Shown: positions 1 to 9,078 of the stretch, one piece after another | How positions within the stretch are numbered: position 1 is the first letter of the stretch | How the letters are laid out: each line of letters opens with the position of its first letter | NCBI GenBank assembly: GCA_027946555.1 | Contig: JAPEVC010000367.1 | Span: 1-22,559 of the forward strand | Length of the DNA stretch: 22,559 bases | Reading direction: 5' to 3' | DNA from: Gnomoniopsis sp. IMI 355080 | Lineage: Eukaryota; Ascomycota; Sordariomycetes; Diaporthales; Gnomoniaceae | Made by a program: the position numbers and the translations under genes | Notes under the pieces: model-generated | The model's input: the letters and a program-made list of their open reading frames with translations, nothing else | The model's database searches: none | What the model was told of the DNA's origin: nothing

Positions 1-318
1 CCCACCCACCCGGGGGGGGGGGGCCGTTCATGTCAATACGTCGATGACAAGGGTGGGAAGGTGGGGATTGGGATCATACCCCGGTCTCCCGTTCCTGCAT
101 CGTTGAATGGCTGCCAATGACTGCAGGTTGCGACCCACTAGGCCAAAAAAAAAAATGCGGCAACTGAGGCCGACTGTATTTTCTCTGTTTTCTTTCTTCC
201 CAACGATGCACCTCAATTGCCTCCGCACATTCACCTCTTCGATTTTGTCGAGCACCTTGTATCACTTGCTGTTTAAGGTGACCGAGTGCCTTTCTTATAC
301 TAGACACGAGCCGCAGCC
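1..318 (+). promoter_or_regulatory. Upstream region and leader of MRD1
   Basis: This stretch precedes the MRD1 start codon and no gene is seen in it. It opens with a run of 12 G residues (12-23), has an A-run near 145-155 and a pyrimidine-rich tract at about 178-205, typical of fungal leaders. ATGs at 107 and 206 share one frame that stays open to 367, running over the MRD1 start in another frame. If transcription begins upstream of 206, that ORF would be an overlapping uORF; the transcription start cannot be seen. The MRD1 ATG itself lies in a strong context (GCAGCCATGG). Confidence 0.5.
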
Positions 319-3067
319 ATGGACGAATCTTCACGGCTGTTTGTCAAAAACCTGCCGCCTACAATAAACGAAGCCGATTTTCGCAGACACTTCACCACCG
401 GCGGGCGCGAGGTCACAGACCTCAAACTGATCGCCAAGAGACGTATTGGTTATGTTGGCTACAAGACGCCTGCGGAAGCCAAGAAGGCTGTCAAATTCTT
501 CAACAAGTCATATATCCGAATGTCCAGAATTTCCGTCGAAATTGCCAGACCCATCTCAGATCCGTCCCTACCCACTGCGCAAAAGGCACAACATCTCGTC
601 AACAAGCTGCCTACGCCTGATCCCGAGCCAAAGGCAAAGGATGTCCAAGCAGATGCCAACAGCAAGAAGAGGAAGAGGGAAGACTTGGATGAGTCCGACC
701 CTAAGCTGAGGGAGTACCTCGAGGTCATGGGCAAGGGCCAGACATCTTCGAGCAAATTGGAAGGTATCATGGGCCAGCCTGCAGTAGGCACAGATCTTGA
801 TATACCCATGGTGACTGTCGAAGAGGAGAGCGACGGTGAATACGAGGAGATTCCAGCCCATAAATCGAAACGTCAAAAGGACGTGCCCGGCACGTTACCT
901 ACGGAGTCAGCAGCAGAGCCTCCCGTTATTGAAATTGCGCAACCAGTGGTTGATGATGCCGTCAGCACGGCACAAGGAGCTGATGCGACAGATGACGACT
1001 GGTTGAGAAAAAGGACAAACAGATTGCTTGACTTGGTAGATCCCGACGACCTGGATCTGACCCCAGTGCCTGTGCAACCAGTGCAGCCAGTGCCGACGGG
1101 TAAGCCATCGGCTTCAGAGGACGTCGATATGTCTGGAGTATCTTCAAGCTTGGAGACTGTCGGAAAGCCAGTCGCCGAGCAAACAGAAGACCAAAGTCCA
1201 CTAGGACAAGTTCGCCGTACTTCGAGACTTTTCATCCGAAATCTGCCATTCAAGGCTACGGAATCTGAACTCAGACAACATTTTGCGAAGTACGGCGAGG
1301 TTGAAGAGGTGAGCTCAATTTTTCTTCAAACCGACATTCCCAAACATCGTCCTTTACGTGATGAACCCCAGATAGGGACAGCTTATGCCAAGGCATTTGA
1401 TGAGAACCCGGGCCGAATATTTTAGTAGATGCTTCGTCTTTCTGAACACAGGACACATCCTCCTCAATAAATTTTGCAGATTATTTGGGGCACGTCTCGC
1501 TAATCACCACTTCAGGTCCACGTTCCCGTCTCTTCCTCTGGCCAAGGTAAGGGATTCGCACACGTCTCATTTGCGGACTCTGCTTCTGCAGTCTCCGCAT
1601 TTGAAGACGCGGATGGCAAGCCTTTCCAGGGCCGTCTCCTTCATGTTCTCCCTGGTCAGCCCAAGAAGGATACCCAGTTGGACGAGTTCGCCATCTCGCA
1701 GCTGCCATTGAAAAAGCAAAACCTTCTTCGGAAAAAGGCGCAAGCTACTACCAGTACTTTCAACTGGAATTCCCTGTACATGAACCAGGACGCCGTTCTA
1801 GGCTCAACCGCAGATCGGCTTGGCGTGTCCAAATCAGAGCTGCTCGATCCCACCTCGACCGATGCGGCTGTGAAACAGGCGATTGCCGAGACACATATCA
1901 TCACAGAGACCAAGGCCTATTTTGCTGCCCACGGCGTAAATCTCGATGCTTTCAAGTCCCAAAAGAGAGGAGACACAGCAATCCTGGTAAAGAACATCCC
2001 CTTTGGTACCAGCCTTGAAGAGCTGCGAAAGCTTTTCGAGGAGGCTGCGGGTGGCAATGTTCTTCAGGTTTTGATGCCCCCAAGTAAAACCATGGCGATC
2101 GTGCATTTCACACAGCCTGTGGCTTGCAGGACTGCATTTGCGAAGCTTTCCTACAGGCGTCTTGGCTCGTCCATCTTGTTTCTTGAGAAAGCCCCCGAGA
2201 ATTTGTTTGCAGACCAACAAGTCATCTCGCAAGTTGGCAGTGATCAACCTGCTGGTGTGCAGAAAGTGTCTGCTACTGATATCCTTGGGCAGGATGGGGA
2301 TCAAGATGACGCAGACACGTCGTCGCTGTACGTGAGGAACTTGAACTTCGACACAACAACGGCACAATTGACCGAGGCATTCAACTCTTTGGATGGATTT
2401 GTCAAGGCACAAGTGAAAACTAAGCTAGACCCCAAAAAACCAGGTCAAGTATTAAGTATGGGGTTTGGCTTCGTCCATTTCCGCTCCAAGTCGCAAGCCG
2501 AAGCTGCGCTCAAGGTCATGGATGGCCACGTCTTGGACGGACACACCCTAGGGGTCAAGGCATCACACAAGGGAGTTGATGCTGCGGAGGAAAGACGGCG
2601 TGACGAGAAGGCAAAGCAGCGTGCTGGCCAGCGGACCAAGATCGTCGTGAAGAACCTTGCATTTGAGGCGTCTAAGGCTGATCTAAGGCGATTGCTCGGG
2701 AACTACGGCAAGCTCAGAGTCGTCCGCATTCCAAAGGGCTTTGGCAACAAATCGTATGACCGAATCAGATTTTCCCCCTCATTTCTACATCTGCTGACAC
2801 ACATACAGACGAGGATTCGCTTTTGCGGAGTTTGAGTCGCCACGGGAGGCGGAAAATTGTATCAAGTCCCTTAAGGATACCCATTTGCTTGGCCGCAGAC
2901 TTGCATTGGATTATGCTGAGGCCGAAGCTGTGGACGCAGAAGAGGAAATCGCCAAGATGCAGAAGAAGATTGGAGGACAGGTCAACAAGGTGGCGATCCA
3001 GAAGCTCTCCATGAGCAAGAGCAGGCAGAAATTCGAGGTCGGGGAGGAGAACGAGGAAGACGCATGA
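319..3067 (+). CDS. MRD1: Multiple RNA-binding domain protein 1 (MRD1), exons 319-1308, 1516-2753, 2809-3067
   Basis: The spliced product is 828 residues, about the usual MRD1 length. MRD1 is a nucleolar RNA-binding protein of the small-subunit processome needed for early pre-rRNA cleavages that release 18S rRNA (family knowledge). Five RRMs are visible: RRM1 at about residues 4-80 (RLFVKNLPP, RIGYVGY), RRM2 at about 301-376 (RLFIRNLPF, GKGFAHVSF), a degenerate RRM3 at about 484-557 (ILVKNIPF), RRM4 at about 599-681 (SLYVRNLNF, GFGFVHF) and RRM5 at about 704-780 (IVVKNLAF, RGFAFAEF). The linker after RRM1 is acidic and lysine-rich (KKRKRED). Intron 1 (207 nt, GTGAGC to TTCAG, phase 0) splits RRM2 after VEE and rejoins it as VHVPV; intron 2 (55 nt, GTATGA to TACAG, CTGAC branch) splits RRM5. 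Both joins restore RRM sequence exactly. It lies head-to-tail with the TEA gene, about 880 nt apart. Identification is confident; boundaries are inferred without transcripts. Confidence 0.95.
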
Positions 3068-3950
3068 ATTTCGAGTCTCTCTTGATTGGGTGTTTAGGGC
3101 GGATGAAAAACCGTAGCCCGGTACAAGGGGGTGGTAGAAGACTGCTTACTGTCACTGATGTGTCTTGCACTTCCTATCCCTTGCTCTGCCAGCGAACCAA
3201 CACCTCGGGATATGGCTTCTCAGTGGAACACCAAGCACTAAGAAAATGATGAAGAACTACTGACTTTCTCCCTCATGATTCTCTCGTTTGCTGTCTATTG
3301 CTAATTTCGTTCACATGCCTCCGCGTCTGCTGAGCCGTGACTTGCTTCCCGCCCTAATTCGGCCACACGAACCTCGCAATCACCCCTGCATTCCTCATCG
3401 CGAGTTGATTGTCAGCGAGAGTTTCCTCAATAGGGTTTATGCGCTGCCCTTCTTCAGTGGTCTCGTGGCGTCTTCTAGAGTCTGGTTCCTCCTGCCCTAG
3501 AACTATGCGTTGCCCGAATGGGCGAAGCTGCTTCTTGGCTCCAGCAAACAGGAGGAGGGAGAAGGGAGCACTCTGTACGGGCCGACGTTGAGACGCGCGG
3601 TGGGTCGAGTTCGCGATGTAGTGTGTGGTATGGGGTTTTTTATGTAGTTGACCTTGTCTGTCCCTAGACAGAGGCAGGCACTGTGATTGTTGTGCGAAGA
3701 CGTACATATTCTATACTCACGCACCTTTTTTTACTTCACTGTCCAGGCTGGACACGCTCCATTCTTTCCGTCCTTCATTCCTTCTCTTCCTCTCCTTCGT
3801 TCCCCATTCTCTTCCCGACGTTCCTTACGACTGGCTTGGTATTTTTGTTCTCTCCAAACGACAACGGTCCATTCTTTCCAACGCAGTCTCGAAGTGACTC
3901 TTTTGCCGTGTTTGAATTCCTGCTGCTGCTGCTGCTTGCGTGGCAGAGTT
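3068..3950 (+). promoter_or_regulatory. Intergenic region: MRD1 3' end, TEA-factor promoter and leader
   Basis: No gene is seen here. The left part presumably holds the MRD1 3' UTR. From about 3720 the sequence becomes strongly CT-rich up to the TEA gene's ATG, the usual look of a fungal core promoter or 5' leader. Two minimal upstream ORFs occur near 3615-3650 (an ATG followed directly by a stop, and one of five codons), but none occurs between 3660 and 3951, so the first ATG after the pyrimidine tract is the chosen start. A CTG repeat lies at about 3920-3937. One match to the BrlA response element consensus (CAAGGGG, 3124-3130) lies about 820 nt upstream of the start; a single match may be chance. 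Confidence 0.5.
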
Positions 3951-3962
3951 ATGAGAAGAATG
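3760..3962. promoter_or_regulatory. Cluster of AbaA-type CATTCY motifs at the TEA gene
   Basis: CATTCY is the published recognition sequence of the Aspergillus AbaA TEA domain. Four copies lie on the + strand at 3760-3765, 3776-3781, 3805-3810 and 3870-3875, and one on the - strand at 3957-3962 overlapping the start region of the gene. About one match per kilobase is expected on both strands in random DNA, so five in 203 nt is dense. The CT-rich composition of the leader raises the chance rate, so autoregulation is an inference. Confidence 0.4.
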
Positions 3963-6900
3963 GACCCTCGTTGTCCAACACCTACAGTCATGCCCTCGCA
4001 GGGGTATTCGCCACCAGGTTCTGCACCTCCTGCCCCTTCTCCTCTACAAAGCCAGGCTTTGAGTGCGGATTATGGCAATATCGATTTGATAGCATACCAG
4101 GAAGGAAAGCCTAGCCAAGGAGCCGGCATCAGCAGACAACCTCTCCAAGAGTCTACAGGCAATGCACAGTATCAACAACATCAACAGCAACAACAATCAC
4201 AACAACACCAGCCTGGCCAACAGCAAACTCAACTTCCGAGCTCACATTACCAACAACAACAGGGCCAGGATCCTCTCCCATCGCTCCCATCGCTCCCTTC
4301 CTCACGCACCTGTGCGCCTACCGTTCACCAATTTGGCGGGCCTCTGATTCCGCCTCCGCCCACGGTACCAACGCCGCCTTCGATCCTGCAATCCAACGCG
4401 GCGTCGCAGCACCACTCATCACACCATGCCCCCAGCGGAACATCCTTTGCGGGGCTGTCCGCGCTGAGGCTGCGGCGGTATCATGATGATTATCATCGGA
4501 AGAAACGTGACCAGAATCCGCTCTATGCATGCCCTGAGTTTGCGCAGTACCGGCTCAAGCAGAAAGACAAGGACAGGCAGGTATGGCCGGATGACCTGGA
4601 GCTTTTTTTTCAAGATGGTGAGTTTGTGGGATGTATTTTGATGACGATGATAATGATGATGATCCTCTCCCTTGCCACGAGTTGCAACGTAGAAACCTTC
4701 AAACTAACCCAATCATCATAGCCCTCCTCCAAATTATCTTCATGGGTCGTCGGAAGTTCTACATGTCCAACAAGCAGCATGGCCGCAATATGATCATCTC
4801 GGAATACATCTGGCACCGGTGGTTGGCAACACAACCAAACCCGGAGCGGATTGACAAGGTGCTCGATGAGACGCTCCTAGACAAGGACCCCAATAAATAT
4901 CACCCTATGTACCGAAAGCGCAAGCAGGTCTCGAGTCACATTCAGGTGCAAAAGAGTTTTTTCAAATTCCATCCAGCTTGTGAGTTTTTTCCCCCAGATT
5001 TCATTTGCAGGAGCTATTCTATTGTACGACACATTTTCGTGTTATGATATAAAGGGAGGCATGGCGGAATGGGCGTGACTTGTGTGCCTTGACCGTTCAC
5101 CTCCCTTTGTGAATTTTCCACGCAAAAGCCTCCCCCCCCCTCTTCCACCCCTTGGGTGAGACCACAAGATGTCGATTGGAGGGGTGGTGTTAAAGAAAGC
5201 GAGAAAACCAAATTACATCGAAGATGAATAAGAAATTGACATACCATCACAGATCACTTTCTCTTCTGTAAAGGTGAAGAAGCCGGCAAAAAGGACAAGA
5301 ATAAGCCCCCTATGCCCAACAGGTGGTACAAGGAAAACACCGACACACGCCCACTCAAGTGTGATCCAGTCCTCACAGCACTGGAGAAGGGTCAGCTGCC
5401 CACCGTACGGCCCAATTATGAGTACTTCCGCCAACTACTCGCCATGAAAGAGAAAGTGCAGCTCCGTCCCTCCACATGCTGGATCTACGTCGCCAACAAG
5501 TACTTGCGTGACCAGCCCAGCTCTGCAATCCCGCCCACCAGCGCTGACGGCAGCTTGCTGCTCAAAGACGAGTCTAAGAGCATGGGCGCCATCAAGATCG
5601 AGGACAGCCAGCGTGGGCTTGCGACAAATTACGCCCCCTCCGCCAATCAGGGCCATAATACAGTTCTCCATACTTTGCACACCAAGAAGGGCCTCCTCTT
5701 CAGCTCTGAGTTCCCGCACCGCTATGCCTTCAACAACCCCAGCTCGAACGACGGGGCGGAAAGCCCCTGGGCGCCTCGCGAGCGCGAGGTGCGGAATATT
5801 CGCCAGACGCTGCTGCACGAGTACACCTTTCACCTGAAGCAGACCGAGTCGTCTTCTGCCCGCGAGGTGCTCGATGAGTGGGCGACGGAGCACAAAGAGC
5901 TACACGACATGCTGCAAAGTGTGATTGACCAACATGACCTGCACAATGCGCATGCGTTGCCTGCGGGTCGGCTGTGTGACATCTTCCATGTCGATGTGAC
6001 GCTCGATATTCACCGCGTGCATTGCTTGCCCGAGGGGACGAGCTTCGAGTGGCCATTCAAGATCAACGTTGACCAACCGGGCTTACAAGGACATGACTGG
6101 CGCGTGCGTACATTTCTGGATCGGCCGGTAGAGCTGGCGCGACACAAGAGCGTGAAGAGGAGAAACGGAATGGTGATGACGAGAGACGAAGAGAACTTGA
6201 TGAATGAGATGACCCACGTCAGAGGATGTAGCGACGACAACCCGCAGTGTGCTTGTCGCAACAGGCACAGAGGTCCTGTTTGGCTGGTGCCGATACCTGT
6301 GAATACATGGGCTGAGTCACTGGATATGTGCGCCCAATTCCCTCGGTATTTAGTGCCCAAGAAGCAGGATGCAAGCCGCAAAAAGACAGAAGAGGATATG
6401 CCCGAGTCGGAAACTGTGACTCAGATGGACTTGATGAAAGCCACCGCCATGTTCCAGGAGCTCTGGTCTAGTGCGCCACCCACTCCTGGTATGGGCGAGC
6501 AACAAACGTGGACCCGCCGAGCGGTAATCTGCTGGACATTCAACACGATTCATTTCTTCGATAAGGACAAGAATCTTTGTGAGACGCCTGCGCAAACAAC
6601 GTGGCGGTTTCTTTCAGCGGTTGATCCGCTGTCGCAGGCACATCAGGAGAGAATTTACCTACCCAGCGCCGCTAAGAACGACACCAGCACCATGTCGCCC
6701 GCACCCGCGTACCAGCAGCTGCTCAATAATCAAATCAGCGACAACCTGAGCTCAAATTGGAACATGCCTTCGGGCGGTGTTCACTCTGCTCCTGCTTCCA
6801 TGCCCGTATCGCCGATGGAGCCATACGGCCCATCGCCTCTCCATCCTGCCAGCAGCTTTGCCAACGGGCTCGTGACGCCTCCCGCGTCAGCAACACTGCC

Positions 6901-7846
6901 CTCAACTTATACTTTCGAAGGCTTGCCAAGCAGCATGCACCCGCATACTCTTTCCAGTCACCCTATGAGTTACTTGCCATCCATTGACGACAAATCAAGT
7001 TTCGCGACGGCCAGTGGGTTCGACACACAAGCTTATCTGCAAGGGTCGCAATTTAGCACCACCTTTTATGACGAAGGCGATGACAATGAGAGCGACACGA
7101 CCCTGCCAGGCGAGTCGACTGATCTTGGCGTCTTCGAACCGCAACAGTGGCCTAGTTTGAACGGGAATGCCCAAACAGCTAATGAGGCAGGAACGCTAGA
7201 CTGGAGCCACAATGGCCTCCATAGCCTGTCCATGGTCGCTGAAGGAATGGCAGGCAATAGCCGAGATTCTAAGCCAGATGCGCTTGATGAGAGTATGCAG
7301 CACTTGCAGCATACGCAGAACCCGTACGCTGATCCATTTGCACATCTGAGAGCGGTAGCCAGGGAGCGGAGGACTCATTCTCCTAACGGATATGTCCGAC
7401 GTGAAGAACAGAGTCTGCGCAACAACTTCGACAGGAGGGTGCATCATGGACTCGCGGTAGATGGCCAACAGGAAAGCTGGAACACCGCCGGGCAATCCCC
7501 AGCGACTGGTGTGCCAGCAGCCGACAACCCAAGATACAGCCAGACTGATTCTGCGTCTCTCGACCAGTCAACAACAGGAGTTTGGGCCGATGCCTTAAGC
7601 CAGCTTCAGGCGCCACAACCGGCGCGTGATGAAGGATTGGCTATGAACGAGCCAAGAGCCCTTCAAGAATATGGGTCCGCCAGTCTCGGTCCGGTACTGA
7701 ATCGGAAGCGGCGGCGTGAAGATGACGAGGAGGAGGAGAATGGCCGGCATCGTCTTGGCCCTATGCCGAACTATGCGTCTCGGGGGGATGAGAGCAGGTA
7801 CGCGCCAGCGGTGGATCGTCAGGAGGGCCATAACAGCTGGTCGTAA
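3951..7846 (+). CDS. abaA: TEA/ATTS-domain transcription factor, AbaA/Tec1-like, exons 3951-4617, 4722-4979, 5274-7846
   Basis: The spliced product is 1165 residues, longer than Aspergillus AbaA (roughly 800). AbaA-type factors bind CATTCY and control conidiophore development or other morphogenesis in filamentous fungi (family knowledge). The N-terminus is Pro/Ser/Gln-rich with a broken poly-Gln at about residues 72-107. A basic stretch (RKKRDQ) precedes the TEA domain, at about 211-305: VWPDDLELFFQD, then ALLQIIFMGRRKF, GRNMIISEYIW, a loop of about 35 residues, and the diagnostic recognition helix RKRKQVSSHIQVQKSF. A second region at about 540-780 looks conserved-like (FHVDVTLDIHRVHCLPEG, WTRRAVICWTFNTIHFF). 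The tail is low-complexity with a basic nuclear-localisation-like RKRRRE near 1119. Intron 1 (104 nt, GTGAGT to CATAG, CTAAC branch) interrupts the TEA domain at D|ALL; intron 2 (294 nt, GTGAGT to TAAAG) follows HPA. The frame is open upstream of 3951 but without an ATG. The family is certain; calling it the abaA orthologue is probable. The N-terminus and intron 2 acceptor are less certain. Confidence 0.88.
4980..5273 (+). other. Intron 2 of the TEA-factor gene, longer than its neighbours
   Basis: This GT-AG intron (GTGAGT to TCTGTAAAG) of 294 nt is about three times the length of intron 1. It contains stops in the incoming frame and a run of C residues near 5132-5140. The acceptor at 5273 is the one that joins the TEA exon to the long 3' frame (T|GT gives Cys); an AG six bases later would create a stop codon. 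No extra exon is evident inside it. Confidence 0.7.
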
Positions 7847-8145
7847 GGGGAGTCATGGCTGCCGAGAAAATGAGAGGATACGCAAGCTTCTGGCCGTGTC
7901 CTGCTGGGATTCCGGGAAGAACATGCCGGTTGTATGCAGTGGTCCCTTGAAAATGCCTCTTCATGGTGGGCAAATGTGGACCAAATAGGTAATGGACAGG
8001 GTTTTTTCCTTTATTTTGAACAGGGTAGGGGAGTTTTGGGGTTACTCACAAAGCAAAGTGTGTAGCCAGGGGAGTTGGCGTTTCACGATACCTATCCTAG
8101 TGTTCAAGACATTTAGTTCTAAGGTTTCTAAACAAGGGGGCAGGG
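7847..8145 (+). other. Presumed 3' UTR of the TEA-factor gene
   Basis: Noncoding stretch directly after the TEA gene stop. It contains T-rich patches near 8003-8020 but no clear gene, RNA element or repeat. The polyadenylation site cannot be placed. Confidence 0.4.
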
Positions 8146-8912
8146 TCAACAGTCATGGTTGGCTACCAGGCGGCTGAATCGGGTAATCGGGATGTACTGT
8201 AGGTCGGTCTCGATGCATAATTGAAAGCTTTCCATCAAGTCGAAGCAGACGGCGTTTGTCCTTTCCATTTTGGCATCTCCAATTGTGCAATAGGGGGCAT
8301 ATTGAGATCGCATTGTTTCGACAATTGTTTGAGGATCGTCAATGTGTTCTGCATAGCATAGAGTTTGTTTCCCGTTCATTCTTACAATCAGACGGAAATT
8401 CGATATGCTTGCTGCATTGTCACAAACGAAATGGTGGGTCTGGAGGGACAGGTTGAGAACCAACCATCGAGCGAATCACCGGGACGAGGTTTGCTGGGCC
8501 TAAACTTGTGTCCAGAGTCGCAAGAATGATGGTTAGCGATCCGAAACGACTGACCCGGCCGCATGGGTCCGGTGGCGAGGGCCACATTCATCACTGCACA
8601 ACGAAACACTTGAGGATGGTCGTCTTGGTGGTGTCCAGATACGTTCTGATAAGGCTGTGGTCTCTCGATATAGACAAGGAAACCCACGGTGATGGCCGGG
8701 GCCTTTATCGATAGAGGCTCTGAAGACGTTACGTTGGGTAGTAATTTAGTCTGTGTGCAGTGTGGTCGGCGCCTGCAAGATATGAGGAGGTGTTTCATGA
8801 CAGTAGGAGAGCACAATGAGTGGCTAGCAACCCATGCCAACGGAACAATGCGACCGATTGGTTGAAAATTGTTGTCAGTGGTGATGAGTGAATCCGCGGC
8901 GAGAATATTCAA
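8146..8912 (-). CDS. Doubtful hypothetical gene or gene remnant on the minus strand, two overlapping open frames
   Basis: I do not recognise any family. Two minus-strand frames look more protein-like than the surroundings: an open stretch from 8912 to 8388, and another ending at 8146 whose first ATG is at 8379 in a good context (A at -3), giving a 77-residue reading starting MNGKQTLCYAEHIDDPQ. A phase-compatible splice could join them: donor GTGATT at 8479 or the better donor GTCAGT at 8554, to acceptor AATGCAG at 8412; both would restore one frame. A plausible acceptor (TCTTGCAG) at 8773 suggests an exon starting at 8772. I could not find a convincing first exon upstream; an ATG-initiated 67-codon ORF at 9078-8875 lies in the right area but has no good donor. 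It may be an orphan gene, a decayed gene or chance. Confidence 0.22.
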
Positions 8913-9078
8913 GGACTTGGAAATCAGGACCGGACATGTGACGAAAGTTCGGTCTGGATTTGTTGACAGGCCGGGTGCCCATAGATTGAGTAGAGCTGGC
9001 AGCCAGGGACTTCAGGTGAGGTGAGAAGTCGACAATTCGAGACGAATGCTCAGAGCCTCGGATGAGAGTCCCATCCAT

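Noticed and set aside
107..367. 86-codon + strand ORF over the MRD1 start
   Set aside because: It overlaps the MRD1 start in another frame and has no recognisable protein character; kept only as a possible uORF.
1834..2412. 192-codon minus-strand ORF inside MRD1
   Set aside because: It is antisense to RRM-coding sequence of MRD1 and has no family-like motifs.
3687..3950. Upstream extension of the TEA-factor frame
   Set aside because: The frame is open but contains no ATG and reads through the CT-rich leader; low-complexity Cys/Phe-rich translation is typical of noncoding leader.
5435..6056. Minus-strand ORFs of 152 and 108 codons within the TEA gene
   Set aside because: They mirror the coding strand of the long third exon and show Arg/Ala-rich shadow composition.
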